From Rhodospirillales bacterium (GTDB taxonomy: Bacteria > Pseudomonadota > Alphaproteobacteria > Acetobacterales > Acetobacteraceae): DNA of 64,000 bases. The notes beneath the pieces are model-generated. The model was not told where the DNA came from and made no database searches. It saw nothing but the letters and a program-made list of their open reading frames with translations. Within the stretch, counting starts at the first letter, position 1, and each line of letters begins with the position of its first letter. The translations under genes were made by a program, and so were the position numbers. The stretch lies in the NCBI GenBank assembly GCA_017304945.1, contig JAFKLG010000084.1:1-64000 (forward strand), read 5' to 3'. This document shows, one piece after another, positions 41,615-51,786 of this stretch.

Positions 41615-42898
41615 TCAGCGCGCGGCGGACTCCCCGCGCTCGGCGGGTGGGTAGCGGCGCAGCAGGCGCAGCATCAGCGCCATCGATGGCAGCGCCGCGA
41701 ACATGCACAGCGCGTAGAATTCCTTCCATCCGAGCTGTGCCGCGAGCACGCCGGAGAAGCCGCCCAGCGTGTGGATCGCGATCGCCGCGAGCGAGGACAG
41801 CAATGCGTAGTGGGTCGCCGCGAAGCTGCGGGTGCACAGACCCGACAGGAAGGTGAGGAAGGCGGCATCCGCCATGCCCTGGGCGAGGGCCTCGATGGTC
41901 ACGGTGAGATAGAGCATCGGCACATTGCCAGGGGTCCAGGCGAGCACGAGGTACATGCCCATGGCCAGCGTCTGCGCCCATCCCGTGCACAGCAAGGCAC
42001 GGCCAACCCCGATCCGCGCCACCAGCACGCCGCCCAGCGCGATGCCGGCGAGGGTGCCGCCCAGCGAGAACGGGCCGATGCCGCCGATGGCAACGCCGTC
42101 GAACCCGAGCGCACGGTAGAACGGAGCCGTCATGATGCCGGCCATGGCCTCGCCCAGCTTGAACAGGGCAACGAAGGCCAGCACCGTCCAGGCGCCCGGC
42201 CGGGTGAGGAATTCCGTCAGCGGCTCGACCAACGCGTGCCGCAGCCGCGCCCCCATGCCGCCGCGCGGCGCCGCCGGAGGCAGGTCCGCGGTCGGTTCGG
42301 GAGCCGCCAAGGTGACCAGCAACCCGGCGGCGATCAGGACCGCGAGCCCGATCAGCGACGCACGCCACCCCACGATGCCGGCCGCCCAGATTGCGCCGCT
42401 GGTCGCGATCAGCAGCGCGACGCGGTAGCCCCAGACATAGACGGCCAGTGCGGCGCCCTGCAGCTTCGGTGGGAACAGTTCGATGCGCCAGGCATCCACC
42501 ACGATGTCCTGGCTTGCGGACAGCCAGGCGATCAGCGCCGCGGCGGCGATCGTGACGAACGGCGCCTGAGACGGTCGGGTCAGCGCGAGTGCCAGTGCGG
42601 CGACGGCAAGGAGCGGCTGAATCACCGCGAGCCAGCCGCGCCGTCGGCCGAGGTGGCGCAGCGGACCGGGGGGCGGCACATGATCGAGCAGCGGCGCCCA
42701 GAGGAACTTCAGGGAGTAGGCAAGGCCGATATTGGCGGTGACCCCGATGATCGCGAGCGTCACCCCACTCTCGGACAACCAGTACCGCAGCGTGAAGCCG
42801 GAAAGCGCCAGCGGGAGCCCGGCGACGAAACCATAGGCGGCCATCGCCCAGAGCCGCCTGTCGAGATGGATGCGGGAGGGAGCGTCCACGTTCGTCAC
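41615..42898 (-). CDS. AmpG-like MFS permease
   Basis: A 427-residue major facilitator protein of the AmpG type. Marks are GFVAGLPLALSGFTLRYWLS in helix 1, KFLWAPLLDHVPPPG (loop between helices 2 and 3), ASQDIVVDAWRIEL in helix 4-5 and YALLSSLAAIAIHTLGGFSG near the end. AmpG imports GlcNAc-anhydroMurNAc peptides for cell-wall recycling and so affects beta-lactamase induction. Related family members move acetyl-CoA or other compounds, so the substrate is likely, not certain. The gene is monocistronic. Confidence 0.8.
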   Translation of the reverse strand: MTNVDAPSRIHLDRRLWAMAAYGFVAGLPLALSGFTLRYWLSESGVTLAIIGVTANIGLAYSLKFLWAPLLDHVPPPGPLRHLGRRRGWLAVIQPLLAVAALALALTRPSQAPFVTIAAAALIAWLSASQDIVVDAWRIELFPPKLQGAALAVYVWGYRVALLIATSGAIWAAGIVGWRASLIGLAVLIAAGLLVTLAAPEPTADLPPAAPRGGMGARLRHALVEPLTEFLTRPGAWTVLAFVALFKLGEAMAGIMTAPFYRALGFDGVAIGGIGPFSLGGTLAGIALGGVLVARIGVGRALLCTGWAQTLAMGMYLVLAWTPGNVPMLYLTVTIEALAQGMADAAFLTFLSGLCTRSFAATHYALLSSLAAIAIHTLGGFSGVLAAQLGWKEFYALCMFAALPSMALMLRLLRRYPPAERGESAAR

Positions 42899-43017
42899 CA
42901 GGAGGACCCTTCAGGAAACGGCCGGGTCATGGCACCGCGGAGCGGGCAGGGAACGCCCGCACGGGTCGGACACGGAGAGCGGAGCAGGGGTCGCGGCAGG
43001 GGCCGGGCGCCGCCGGC

Positions 43018-43536
43018 TCACTGAGGAATGTTGGCGTCGCCGCGGCCCAGCGGGCGCTGCATGGTCACGACGTCGACCCAGCGGCCGAACTTGATGCCGA
43101 CCGAGCGCATCGTGCCGACCATCTGGAAGCCCAGGCTGGCATGCACGCCGATCGAGCCGGCGTTCTCGGAATCGCCGATCACCGCGATCATCTGGCGCAG
43201 TCCGGCCGCGGTGGCGTCTTCGATCAGCCGCGCGACCAGGGCCTTGCCCACGCCCTGGCCCCGCACGTCCTCGCGCACGTAGATGCTGTCCTCGACGCAG
43301 AACCGATAGGCGGAGCGATCGCGAAACTGCGCGTAGTAGCCATAGCCGAGGATGCCCGAGGCGTCCTCGGCGACGAGCCAGCTCCAGCCGTGGCCGATCA
43401 CCTTGCGGACGCGCTGCTGCATTTCCTCGACGGAGGGCGGCGCTTCTTCGAACGTGCCGCTGCCGGTCAGCACGTGGTGCGCGTAGATGGCCTGGATCGC
43501 GGGCACGTCGGCGTCGGTGGCGGTGCGGATGTCCAT
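43018..43536 (-). CDS. GNAT acetyltransferase (phosphinothricin acetyltransferase-like)
   Basis: A 172-residue GNAT enzyme. MDIRTATDADVPAIQAIYAH opens the fold, FEEAPPSVEEM is typical of the Pat/YncA group, and acetyl-CoA motif A is YVREDVRGQGVGKALV (about 85-100). The C-terminal ASLGFQMVGTMRSVGIKFGR completes it. The group acetylates small amines such as phosphinothricin, methionine sulfoximine and methionine sulfone. The start at 43536 is set by the fold; upstream frame is low-complexity. Confidence 0.85.
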   Translation of the reverse strand: MDIRTATDADVPAIQAIYAHHVLTGSGTFEEAPPSVEEMQQRVRKVIGHGWSWLVAEDASGILGYGYYAQFRDRSAYRFCVEDSIYVREDVRGQGVGKALVARLIEDATAAGLRQMIAVIGDSENAGSIGVHASLGFQMVGTMRSVGIKFGRWVDVVTMQRPLGRGDANIPQ

Positions 43537-43928
43537 CCGGATCAGGGTCCTCGCGTGTTGCGTGCGGCTGGTCCGGCCGCGGCTGCATCCTGCGCCGGCG
43601 CATCCCCGACCCGCCGCGTCGCGCTCTGGTGCGAGCGCTCCCTCGCGTTCGCCCGCTCGGTGAGCCGCGGGCGGGATCCGACGGGGGAGCCAAATGGGGC
43701 GCCGCGCCGGACGCGATGCGGTCGAATCGGGAATCATGCCGACTGGGCCGCATCATGGCCGGATCGGGCGCGCTGCGACAGACCTCGATTTGGCGATCCG
43801 GCCCGATCCTGCCCGGTCGGGCGCAGCTTGTGCGGGCGGGCGGCGGCCGGCGTGCGCAATCGGTGCCGGTGGCCGCTGTGCCGCAACCGCGCACCGGCGC
43901 CCCGCGTTGATCGGTGGGAGGGTGCGCA
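43537..43928. other. Gene-free gap
   Basis: A 392-bp stretch between divergent genes. It is GC-rich with scattered short repeats, such as GGGCGCGCTGCGACAG-like segments. I see no gene, hairpin of note, promoter or operator. Confidence 0.5.
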
Positions 43929-44108
43929 ATGGCAGATCCACCTGAGACGACGACCGGCATGGCGCCCGGTGACGAGGTCCCGCCGGGCACGCCCGGGTCC
44001 GGTGAGGACGTGTGCCCGCGCTGCGCCGGCGCGGGCCGGCTGCATGATGCCCCGTGTCCGGACTGCGCAGGCACCGGCCGGGTGACGCGCGCGATCGGCG
44101 GCGGCTGA
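43929..44108 (+). CDS. DnaJ-type zinc-finger miniprotein
   Basis: A 59-residue protein with two CxxCxGxG repeats: CPRCAGAG and CPDCAGTG. They are the units that bind zinc in the cysteine-rich domain of DnaJ; a full DnaJ has four, so this would form half of such a domain and bind one zinc. There is no J-domain. The N-terminal 25 residues are disordered (Pro/Thr/Gly). GGGAGG six bases before the ATG gives a firm start. Similar orphan zinc fingers act as redox-sensitive or protein-binding modules, but the role here is unknown. Confidence 0.75.
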   Translation: MADPPETTTGMAPGDEVPPGTPGSGEDVCPRCAGAGRLHDAPCPDCAGTGRVTRAIGGG

Positions 44109-44263
44109 GGCCGACGCGGCGGTCCGCCCCGCCGCAACACTCTACCGCGGCGCCGCAGCGCATTCCTGCGCACAACGCCAGCCCTCGCCGCCGCAGATGT
44201 TTACGCGTGCCGTGGCGCTCTTGCGCCTTACCCGCGCCGACGACCCGCGCTCTCGTGACCGCT

Positions 44264-44278
44264 TTAAGGCGACGTTAA
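44264..44278 (+). promoter_or_regulatory. CtrA box upstream of the 44324 gene
   Basis: TTAA-GGCGACG-TTAA is an exact TTAA-N7-TTAA, the full CtrA consensus. It ends 45 bases before the ATG at 44324. Confidence 0.7.
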
Positions 44279-44323
44279 GCTTGGGTGCTCATCCTGGGCC
44301 CGACAGTCACAGAGGACTGGCGA

Positions 44324-44839
44324 ATGGCCACGGTGACGCACGCGTCAAGGCTGCGCGGCGGTGTCTCGGTGCGAGATCTGCCGGAGGTGGGCTCCAGCGC
44401 TGGTCGGCTCAGGCCGCGCCACGGCGCGCGATCGCTCATCGCGGAGGTGGCGGTCGTCGGCGTGGTGCTGGTCCTTGGTCTCGTCGCGGCAGGGCTGTTC
44501 GTCGCGGCCGCGTTGGTGGCCGGTGCCGGGGTCATCGCGGCGCTGGTCCGGAGCGGCAGGCCCCCGGTGCAGGCGGCAGCCGTCGTCCCCGCCACGCTGC
44601 ATGGCCAGCACCCCGCCATCCGCTCGCATGCGGCTGTCACCGCGAAGCCGACGTCGCGCGCCGCTCCGTGGCAGCCGTCGTTCGCGCCGTGGGGTGCCGT
44701 ACGCGCCGGTTTGGTCCGCGTCACGCCGCCATGGCACAGCAGCTGTCGAGCAGCTCGACGATCGCCTCGATGGCGGCTTCGATCCGCTCATGCCGGCCCA
44801 GTCGCACATAGCGGTCGCGGGCCACCATGCCGAGGATGA
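44324..44839 (+). CDS. Small membrane protein, unknown function (putative)
   Basis: The frame encodes 171 residues with one long hydrophobic segment (AEVAVVGVVLVLGLVAAGLF, about residues 41-60, then more Ala/Val). AGAGGA stands eight bases before the ATG, and a perfect CtrA box lies upstream. The C-terminal third is Arg/Pro-rich and runs 119 bp into the convergent gene, so the true protein may be shorter or the sequence may hold an error. I recognise no family. A cell-cycle or motility/pilus role is suggested only by the CtrA box. Confidence 0.45.
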   Translation: MATVTHASRLRGGVSVRDLPEVGSSAGRLRPRHGARSLIAEVAVVGVVLVLGLVAAGLFVAAALVAGAGVIAALVRSGRPPVQAAAVVPATLHGQHPAIRSHAAVTAKPTSRAAPWQPSFAPWGAVRAGLVRVTPPWHSSCRAARRSPRWRLRSAHAGPVAHSGRGPPCRG

Positions 44840-45128
44840 TGGTGGCGCCCTCCCTGAACACGGCGAATACCGGCGCCTCCTCGTCCTCTTCCCGCCTCGA
44901 GATCGTGGCGAACACCGCCCGGTCGCAATCCTCCTGCCGCTCGAGACCCCAATCGGGCAGCCGACGGGAGAGCCGGGTGAGCCCGCGACGGAGATCGCCC
45001 TCGCTGAGCCCGCTGGGCCGCGGCACGACGCAGAGAGGTGGGCACGGAACGGTTCTCAGGCCGGTGATATGGGACAAGGCACCAACTCCCGTCTTGGTCC
45101 CGAACCCCACCGATTCGGGGTTCGACAT
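44721..45128 (-). CDS. Conserved-looking protein of unknown function
   Basis: A 135-residue protein. The C-terminal two-thirds look folded and acidic/hydrophobic (DCDRAVFATISRREEDEEAPV, then TIILGMVARDRYVRLGRHERI and AAIEAIVELLDSCCAMAA). The pattern of strands and a final helix resembles small alpha/beta effector proteins, but I cannot assign a family. A CtrA box lies 22 bases upstream of the ATG. The N-terminal ~25 residues are doubtful; a later start is possible. It is convergent with and overlaps the putative membrane protein. Confidence 0.6.
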   Translation of the reverse strand: MSNPESVGFGTKTGVGALSHITGLRTVPCPPLCVVPRPSGLSEGDLRRGLTRLSRRLPDWGLERQEDCDRAVFATISRREEDEEAPVFAVFREGATIILGMVARDRYVRLGRHERIEAAIEAIVELLDSCCAMAA

Positions 45129-45150
45129 GCGGCAGCGTGCACCTCTTGAG

Positions 45151-45165
45151 TTAACGGCGGGTTAA
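45151..45165 (-). promoter_or_regulatory. CtrA box upstream of the 45128 gene
   Basis: TTAA-CGGCGGG-TTAA is a second exact TTAA-N7-TTAA. It lies 22 bases before the start codon of the leftward gene at 45128. Both sites stand out in this very GC-rich sequence. Confidence 0.7.
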
Positions 45166-45370
45166 TTCCCCCAGGGCCGACCCGGCCGCGTTCACGCGCA
45201 TTCACGATCGGGCCGGGCCACACGGCCACCCGCCGCCCCGCCGAGACTGCAGCGCGCTCACCCGCGCGCAGACCCGCGTGGCGCTCACGTCCAAACCGCA
45301 GCGCGCCACCCACGCGCAGAACCCCGGCATGCCCTGTTTGCCGCGCAGCGCAGCGTGCGCGCTGGCCCGA

Positions 45371-47605
45371 TCAGCCCTCCTGCGTGCGGCCGAGATCGAC
45401 CAGCCGCGGGCCGGGTGGCGGGGCTGCCTCGCCGGACCGGGCGCTCTGCAGCAGGTCGGCGATCTTCCGCGCCAACTGGCTGCGACTGAACGGCTTGTCC
45501 AGCAGCGACACACCGGGATCCAGCCGGCCGTGATGGACGATCGCGTTCTCGGTGTAGCCCGACATGAACAGGATCGGCAGGTCGGGGCGGAGCGCGCGGA
45601 TCCGTTCGGCAAACGCTCGGCCACGCAGCTGGCCGGGAAGCACCACGTCCGACAGGACCAGATCGATCGAGGGCGCGTGGCGGCCGAACAGGCGCAACGC
45701 CTCCTCCCCGTCCGCCGCTTCCATCACGCGATAGCCGAGTTCCCGCAGCATCGTCGCGGCGACCTCGCGCACGGCCGCTTCGTCCTCGATCACCAGGATG
45801 GTGGCCGATCCGGTGGGAAGCGTGGCCCCGCTGACCGGTCGCGAAGGAGCACTGACCTGCTCGTGCGCCCGCGGCAGGTACAGGCGGATCGTCGTGCCCT
45901 CCTGCGGCTCCGAGTAGATGCCGAGATGCCCCTCGGATTGCTTGATGAAGCCGAACACCATCGCCAGGCCCAGACCGGTGCCCTTGCCCTCCGCCTTGGT
46001 CGTGAAGAACGGCTCCAGCGCACGTTGCAGCACCTCCGGCGTCATGCCGTGGCCGGTGTCCGACACTGCGAGCATCACATATTCCCCCGCCCGCACTTCG
46101 CTGCGTTCGGCGGCATAGGCTGCGTCCAGCACCTGGTTCGACAGCTCGATGGTGAGCCGCCCACCCCCCGGCATGGCGTCGCGCGCGTTGAGCGCGAGGT
46201 TCAGCAGCGCGCTCTCGAGCTGGGCGGCGTCCGCCATGGCCGGCCAGACCGGGCCGGTCTCGACATATTGCACGTCGATGTGCTCGCCCAATGTGCGGCG
46301 CAGCATCGGCACCATGGCCTGCACGCTCTCGGTCAGCGCGATCGCGGCGGGCGCCAGCGGCTGGCGGCGGGCAAAGGCGAGCAACTGGCTGGTCAGCGTG
46401 GCACCCCGCTGCGCCGCCCAGGCCGCGCGCTCGAGCCGGCCGGTCAGAGCGTGGTCCGCACCCAGCCGCGCCTGGGCGACTTCGAGGTTGCCCAGGATGA
46501 CGGTGAGCAGGTTGTTGAAGTCGTGCGCGATCCCCCCCGTGAGCTGGCCGATGGCCTGCATCTTCTGCGCCTCGCGCAGCACCGCCTCGGCCTGGGCCCG
46601 CTTCGTCATGTCCGAAATGGTCAGCACGAAGCCGCCGTTCGGCGTGGGCGTCCGGCGTAGCTCGAACTGGTGACCGCTGCGCCGCGTATGCTCGTAAGTG
46701 ATCGGCTGCCCGGTGCGCCCGGGGGCGTCGCGCACCTGATCGGCGGTCTCCAGGCACTCGGGATCATTCCGGTTGACCGTCTCGACCAGTGTCTCCCACG
46801 ACGTGCCAACGGCGAGCAGCGCGGCGGGCACGTCGAGCAATTCGGCGAAGCATGGGTTCCAGTTGAGCAGCCGGCGGTCCGGCGAGAACACCGCCACGCC
46901 CTGGCTCAGGCTGTCCAGGGAGACACGCAGTTGCTGCGCCACGGTCCGCTGCTCCGCCTCCGCCGCGTAGGAGCGTCGCCAGGCCATGTTGAGCATCCGC
47001 GCCGCCCAGAGCAGCCCGGCGATCGCAAGCAGCGTGCCGAGTGCCATGAGCGCCCGCACCCAATCCGAGCGGGTCCGCATGGTCTCCATCCGATCGCTCA
47101 GCAAGGCGCGTTCGGTCGCCCGCATCTCGTCCAGCAGCCCGGCGATCTGCCGCATCGCGTCGAGGCCGGCATTGGTCTGCACGACGGCAAGGGCGGCGTC
47201 GAGCCCGACCGACCGCCGGAGTTGCACGGTCTGCGCAAGCTCCTCGAGCTTGCGTTGCACGAGCGGTGCCAGCGCCTTCACCCGCTGCTGCTGGACGGGG
47301 TTGTCGGCGGTGAGATGCAGCAGGTCCCCCTCCAGCCCGCCGACGCGGCTGATCGCCTGGTCATAGGGCGTGAGGTAGGCGACATCGCCGGTGAGCACGT
47401 ATCCGCGCTGTCCCGATTCGGCGGATCGGACGGCGAGCTGCAGGGCGCCGATCGTGTCCATCACCTCATAGGCGTGCAGCGACCACTCCCGCGCCTCGCG
47501 GCTCGCATCCACCCGTTCCCAGGCGAGCGCACCCACCAGCAGCGAAAGTCCGATCAGGGCGCCCAGCACCAGCAGATTGGCGCGGGCGACGCTATGGCGG
47601 GTCAT
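45371..47605 (-). CDS. Hybrid sensor histidine kinase (CHASE3-PAS-HisKA-HATPase-REC)
   Basis: A 744-residue membrane sensor kinase. One helix (about 10-28) and a second (about 186-203) frame a periplasmic CHASE3 domain ([21 protein letters not shown]). A PAS domain follows ([19 protein letters not shown], about 233-340). HisKA holds H361 in [11 protein letters not shown]; the ATPase has N473 in ALNARDAM, then SDTGHGM and GTGLGL; and the receiver domain has D653 ([10 protein letters not shown]) at the C-terminus. It should phosphorylate its own receiver. No response regulator is encoded beside it, so the output is unknown. The signal cannot be read from the sequence. Confidence 0.9.
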   Translation of the reverse strand: MTRHSVARANLLVLGALIGLSLLVGALAWERVDASREAREWSLHAYEVMDTIGALQLAVRSAESGQRGYVLTGDVAYLTPYDQAISRVGGLEGDLLHLTADNPVQQQRVKALAPLVQRKLEELAQTVQLRRSVGLDAALAVVQTNAGLDAMRQIAGLLDEMRATERALLSDRMETMRTRSDWVRALMALGTLLAIAGLLWAARMLNMAWRRSYAAEAEQRTVAQQLRVSLDSLSQGVAVFSPDRRLLNWNPCFAELLDVPAALLAVGTSWETLVETVNRNDPECLETADQVRDAPGRTGQPITYEHTRRSGHQFELRRTPTPNGGFVLTISDMTKRAQAEAVLREAQKMQAIGQLTGGIAHDFNNLLTVILGNLEVAQARLGADHALTGRLERAAWAAQRGATLTSQLLAFARRQPLAPAAIALTESVQAMVPMLRRTLGEHIDVQYVETGPVWPAMADAAQLESALLNLALNARDAMPGGGRLTIELSNQVLDAAYAAERSEVRAGEYVMLAVSDTGHGMTPEVLQRALEPFFTTKAEGKGTGLGLAMVFGFIKQSEGHLGIYSEPQEGTTIRLYLPRAHEQVSAPSRPVSGATLPTGSATILVIEDEAAVREVAATMLRELGYRVMEAADGEEALRLFGRHAPSIDLVLSDVVLPGQLRGRAFAERIRALRPDLPILFMSGYTENAIVHHGRLDPGVSLLDKPFSRSQLARKIADLLQSARSGEAAPPPGPRLVDLGRTQEG

Positions 47606-47929
47606 CAGGCGCGGCCCATCGCCGCGGGTGCTGGTGGTCGGCTCTTGCTGTGGCGGCGCATGGACGCGGCTCCCGGCGTTCGGTTCTTGGTGTGGCGGCT
47701 CATCGGCGCGGCTCGGGCGTCCGGCGCTTCTGCAGCCGGCTCATCGGCGGCGGTTCACGGTTTCGGCTCCTGGCGTGGCTGCCGGGCGGCATCTGCTGAC
47801 ATTCGCTGATCCTGCCACGGCCGCGCGCCCGGCGATGCACCAAGATGCGCAGCATCGCCGCGATGCGGCTCGTCGAGGGCTATCTGGTGGTCGGCTCGGC
47901 GGCCCTGAGGGCCGCCGATGCCATCGAGG
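47606..47929. other. Gene-free gap with a 42-bp imperfect duplication
   Basis: Between the kinase and uvrA lie two imperfect direct copies of about 42 bp (47638-47679 and 47680-47721, both starting TCGG[CT]TCTTG). A third partial copy is near 47764 (TCGGCTCCTGGCGTGGC). No gene or RNA feature is convincing. Confidence 0.5.
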
Positions 47930-50791
47930 TCAGGCGCGGCGGCGCAGCTTGCGGGGTGGTGCCGCACGCTCGAGCAGCGGCGCGAGGAAGCGGCCGGTAT
48001 GGCTCTCGGGGTTGGCGACGATGTCCTCGGGCGTTCCCTCGGCGACGATGCGTCCGCCCCCTTCGCCACCTTCCGGCCCGAGATCAAGGATCCAGTCCGC
48101 GGTCTTGATGACTTCCAGGTTGTGCTCGATCACCACGACGGTGTTGCCCTGCTCGACCAGTGCATGCAGCACCTCGAGCAGCTTGCGCACGTCCTCGAAA
48201 TGCAGGCCGGTGGTGGGTTCGTCGAGGATGTAGAGCGTGCGGCCGGTGGCGCGGCGGGCGAGTTCCTTCGACAGCTTCACGCGCTGCGCCTCGCCGCCCG
48301 ACAGCGTGGTGGCCTGCTGTCCCAGCGCGACGTAGCCCAGCCCGACCTGCTGCAGGATCTTGAGCCGGTCGTGGATGCGGGTCTGCGCGGAGAAATACGG
48401 CACCGCCTCGTCCACGGTCATCGCCAGCACGTCGGCGATCGACTTGTCCCGGAACTTGATCTCCAGGGTTTCGCGATTGTAGCGCTTGCCCTTGCAGGTG
48501 TCGCAGGTGACGTAGACGTCCGGCAGGAAGTGCATCTCGATCTTCAGCACGCCGTCGCCCTGGCACGCCTCGCAGCGGCCGCCCTTGACGTTGAAGCTGA
48601 AGCGACCCGCCTTGTAGCCACGGGCGCGGCTCTCCGGCAGTTCGGCGAACCAGTCGCGAATCGGTGCGAACAGGTCGGTGTAGGTGGCCGGATTGGAGCG
48701 CGGCGTGCGGCCGATCGGCGACTGGTCGATGTCGATGATCTTGTCGAGCAGCTCGAGCCCGTCGATCCGCTCGTGCGGCGCAGGCACCTCGCCCGACCCC
48801 ATCAGCTTGCGCGCCGCGGCCTTGTAGAGCGTGTCGATCACCAGCGTGGACTTGCCCCCGCCGGAGACGCCGGTCACGCAGGTGAAGGTGCCGAGGGGGA
48901 AGGCGGCGTTGACCTGCTTGAGGTTGTTGCCGCGGGCGCCGACCACGCGGACGATCCGGTCCTTCTGCATCGGCCGGCGCATCGCCGGCACCTCGATCCG
49001 CCGGCGGCCGGACAGATAGTCGCCGGTGAGCGATTTCGGGTTGGCGGCGACCTCCGCCGGCGTGCCCTGGGCGATGACGTGGCCGCCATTGATGCCGGCG
49101 GCCGGCCCCATGTCGATCAGGTGGTCGGCGGCGCGGATCGCATCCTCGTCATGCTCCACCACCAGCACGGTGTTGCCGAGGTCGCGCAGCCGCCGCAGCG
49201 TGCCCAGCAGCCGGTCGTTGTCCCGCTGGTGCAGGCCGATCGACGGCTCGTCCAGCACGTACAGCACGCCGGTCAGGCCGGAGCCGATCTGGCTCGCCAG
49301 CCGGATGCGCTGCGATTCGCCGCCCGACAACGTGGCGGAGCCGCGCGCCAGCGTGAGGTAGTCGAGCCCCACATCCACCAGGAACTGCAGCCGGTCGACG
49401 ATCTCGCGCAGGATGCGCCGCGCGATCTCGGCCCGCTGCGGGGTGAGGGTGGGCAGCACGGTCTGGAACCATTCGAGCGCCTTGCGGATCGACAGGTCCG
49501 AGGCCTCGGCGATGTTCTTGCCGCCGACCCGCACCGCCAGCGCCTCCGGCTTGAGGCGCGCGCCGGCGCAGACCGCGCAGGGCTTTTCCGCCTGGTAGCG
49601 CTGCAACTCCTCCCGCACCCAGACGCTGTCGGTCTCCTGCAGGCGGCGCTGCAGGTTCTTCAGCACGCCCTCGAAGGGCTTGGTGACGGTGTAGGACCGC
49701 ACCCCGTCCTTGTAGGTGAACGCGACCGGCTCGTCCCCGGTGCCGGTCAGGATCGCGTCCCGCACGCGTGCGGGCAGGTCGCGCCAGGGCGTCTTGGAGT
49801 CGACCCGGTAGTGCTTGGCCAGGCTCTGCAGCGTCTGGTCGTAATAGGGTGACTGCGCACCGGTCCAGGGCGCGATGGCCCCCTCCAGCAGGCCGACCCG
49901 CTCGTCCGGCACCACCAGCAGCGGGTCGAAGAAGCTCTCGAGCCCCAGCCCGTCGCAGGCCGGGCAGGCCCCGTGCGGCGAGTTGAAGCTGAACAGTCGC
50001 GGCTCGATCTCCTCGATGGTGAAGCCGGAGACCGGGCAGGCGAAGCGGGAGGAGAACACCGTGCGCTCCCCGCCATCGGCGTTTTCGGTGTAGGCTACCC
50101 CGTCCGACAGGGCGAGCGCGGTCTCGAAACTGTCGGCGAGTCGGGGCGCGATGCCCTCCCGCACGACGATCCGGTCCACTACCGCCTCGATCTCGTGCTT
50201 GATCTTGCGGTTGAGCGCCGGGACCTCGCCGATCTCGTAAAGCGTGCCGTCGACCTTGACCCGGGTGAAGCCGCGCCGCTGCAGTTCGGCCAGTTCCTTG
50301 CGGTACTCGCCCTTGCGGTCGCGCACCACCGGGGCGAGCAGCAGCAGCCGCGTGCCCTCCGGCATCGCCATCACCCGGTCGACCATCTGCGAGACGGTCT
50401 GCGCCTCGATCGGCAGGCCGGTGGCGGGCGAGTACGGCACGCCGGCACGCGCCCAGAGCAGGCGCATGTAGTCGTGGATCTCGGTCACCGTGCCGACGGT
50501 CGAGCGCGGATTCTTCGAGGTGGTCTTCTGCTCGATCGAGATCGCGGGCGAGAGGCCGTCGATCGCGTCCACGTCCGGCTTGCCCATCAGTTCGAGGAAC
50601 TGGCGCGCGTAGGCGGACAGCGACTCGACATAGCGGCGCTGGCCCTCGGCATAGATCGTGTCGAAGGCGAGGGAGGACTTGCCGGACCCGGAGAGGCCGG
50701 TGATCACCGTCAGGGCGTCGCGGGGAATGGTGACGTCCACGTTTTTCAGGTTGTGCTCGCGGGCGCCGCGAACGTGGATGACGCCGGCCAT
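47930..50791 (-). CDS. uvrA: Excinuclease ABC subunit A
   Basis: A 953-residue UvrA with both ABC ATPase modules. Module 1 has Walker [11 protein letters not shown] (about residues 31-40) and signature [11 protein letters not shown]; module 2 has [11 protein letters not shown] and [11 protein letters not shown]. Two zinc fingers (CPVSGF...CPAC and CEACQGDG...CDTCKGK) are present, as is the UvrB-binding region. UvrA finds DNA lesions and loads UvrB. The start at 50791 gives the usual [16 protein letters not shown]; the upstream 24 codons are not conserved. It diverges from ssb, with a shared LexA box between them. Confidence 0.97.
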   Translation of the reverse strand: MAGVIHVRGAREHNLKNVDVTIPRDALTVITGLSGSGKSSLAFDTIYAEGQRRYVESLSAYARQFLELMGKPDVDAIDGLSPAISIEQKTTSKNPRSTVGTVTEIHDYMRLLWARAGVPYSPATGLPIEAQTVSQMVDRVMAMPEGTRLLLLAPVVRDRKGEYRKELAELQRRGFTRVKVDGTLYEIGEVPALNRKIKHEIEAVVDRIVVREGIAPRLADSFETALALSDGVAYTENADGGERTVFSSRFACPVSGFTIEEIEPRLFSFNSPHGACPACDGLGLESFFDPLLVVPDERVGLLEGAIAPWTGAQSPYYDQTLQSLAKHYRVDSKTPWRDLPARVRDAILTGTGDEPVAFTYKDGVRSYTVTKPFEGVLKNLQRRLQETDSVWVREELQRYQAEKPCAVCAGARLKPEALAVRVGGKNIAEASDLSIRKALEWFQTVLPTLTPQRAEIARRILREIVDRLQFLVDVGLDYLTLARGSATLSGGESQRIRLASQIGSGLTGVLYVLDEPSIGLHQRDNDRLLGTLRRLRDLGNTVLVVEHDEDAIRAADHLIDMGPAAGINGGHVIAQGTPAEVAANPKSLTGDYLSGRRRIEVPAMRRPMQKDRIVRVVGARGNNLKQVNAAFPLGTFTCVTGVSGGGKSTLVIDTLYKAAARKLMGSGEVPAPHERIDGLELLDKIIDIDQSPIGRTPRSNPATYTDLFAPIRDWFAELPESRARGYKAGRFSFNVKGGRCEACQGDGVLKIEMHFLPDVYVTCDTCKGKRYNRETLEIKFRDKSIADVLAMTVDEAVPYFSAQTRIHDRLKILQQVGLGYVALGQQATTLSGGEAQRVKLSKELARRATGRTLYILDEPTTGLHFEDVRKLLEVLHALVEQGNTVVVIEHNLEVIKTADWILDLGPEGGEGGGRIVAEGTPEDIVANPESHTGRFLAPLLERAAPPRKLRRRA

Positions 50792-50824
50792 GCGACTTTC
50801 TGCCTTTCGGATCTGACCTGAGTT

Positions 50825-50839
50825 GTTCGCGAGATGTTC
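50825..50839. promoter_or_regulatory. LexA (SOS) box between uvrA and ssb
   Basis: GTTC-GCGAGAT-GTTC matches the alphaproteobacterial LexA site GTTC-N7-GTTC. It overlaps a promoter-like TTGTTC (50823-50828), 17 bases, TATAGG (50846-50851) that points toward ssb, so LexA would cover the -35. uvrA starts 34 bases to the left. Confidence 0.75.
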
Positions 50840-50955
50840 CCGGACTATAGGCGGGTCCCGCACGCGAAGGAAGGGAGGCGTTAACCTTCTGGCGCTACCC
50901 AGGTAGGCTGTGCGTTTCAGGTCCGCCCCCTTCGGGCAGAGAGGAATGTGGTGCG

Positions 50956-51558
50956 ATGGCAGGCAGCGTCAACAAGGTGATCCTGGTGGGCAATCTGGGG
51001 AAGGACCCGGAGGTGCGTACCACGCAGGATGGCTCGAAGATCGTGAACCTGACTCTCGCCACCAGCGAGACGTGGAACGATCGCGGGTCCGGGGAGCGCA
51101 AGGAGCGGACCGAGTGGCATCGCGTCGTCATCTTCAACGACCGGATCGGCGACGTGGCGGAGCGGTTCCTGCGCAAGGGCCGCAAGGTCTATGTCGAGGG
51201 CGCGCTGCAGACCCGGAAATGGACTGACCAGCAGGGGCAGGAGCGCTACACGACCGAGGTCGTGATCGGCCGCTTCCGTGGCGAACTGGTGCTGCTGGAC
51301 AGCAACCGGGGCGAGGAAGGCGGCATGGGCGAGGGCGGCGGCTGGAGCGGCGGCGCCTCCGCCGGTGGTGGTGGCAGCGGTTACGGCGGCGGTTCGGGCG
51401 GCGGTGGGTCCGGCGGCCGGTCGGGCGGCGGCGGAACCGGCGGCGGCCGCGGGTCTTCCGGCGGCGGCCGGAGCGGCGGCGGTGGTGCTGGCGGGGGCGG
51501 CGGGCCGTCCTGGGACGCGCCCCGCGGTGGCGACCTGGACGACGAAATCCCGTTCTGA
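50956..51558 (+). CDS. ssb: Single-stranded DNA-binding protein
   Basis: A 200-residue SSB. The OB fold spans residues 1-110 ([55 protein letters not shown]). A long Gly/Ser-rich linker follows (about 120-185). The acidic tip DLDDEIPF is the docking peptide for repair proteins. SSB coats single-stranded DNA in replication and repair. The linker is unusually Gly-rich, with several GGGG blocks. Its position opposite uvrA with a common SOS box is a classical arrangement. Confidence 0.97.
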   Translation: MAGSVNKVILVGNLGKDPEVRTTQDGSKIVNLTLATSETWNDRGSGERKERTEWHRVVIFNDRIGDVAERFLRKGRKVYVEGALQTRKWTDQQGQERYTTEVVIGRFRGELVLLDSNRGEEGGMGEGGGWSGGASAGGGGSGYGGGSGGGGSGGRSGGGGTGGGRGSSGGGRSGGGGAGGGGGPSWDAPRGGDLDDEIPF

Positions 51559-51674
51559 CCGCACGAGAGCGAAACCGGAGCCGCGCCCCCGGGTCCCCCT
51601 CCGCCATGGCCGGGCGGGGCGTCCGAGAGTGACGTGGATAAACGGAGCCGAACAGCGAGAGGGAGACGCCCCCT

Positions 51675-51786
51675 CCGTCATGGCCGGGCTCGACCCGGCC
51701 ATCCCCACGGGCACGAGCACACGAACAGAGGCTGCCCGCATGTTCGTGCCGGTGGGGATCCGCGGGTCGAGCCCGCGGATGACGGG
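51675..51786. repeat. Cloverleaf-like palindromic element, variant copy 2
   Basis: Outer arms CCGTCAT and ATGACGG. A left hairpin is ATGGCCGGG/CCCGGCCAT (51680-51702), a long middle hairpin is CCCCACGGGCACGA paired with TTCGTGCCGGTGGGG, and a right hairpin is ATCCGCGGG/CCCGCGGAT (51758-51780). The shape equals the elements at 16616 and 63421. It could fold as a cruciform in DNA or as a three-armed RNA. Confidence 0.8.
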
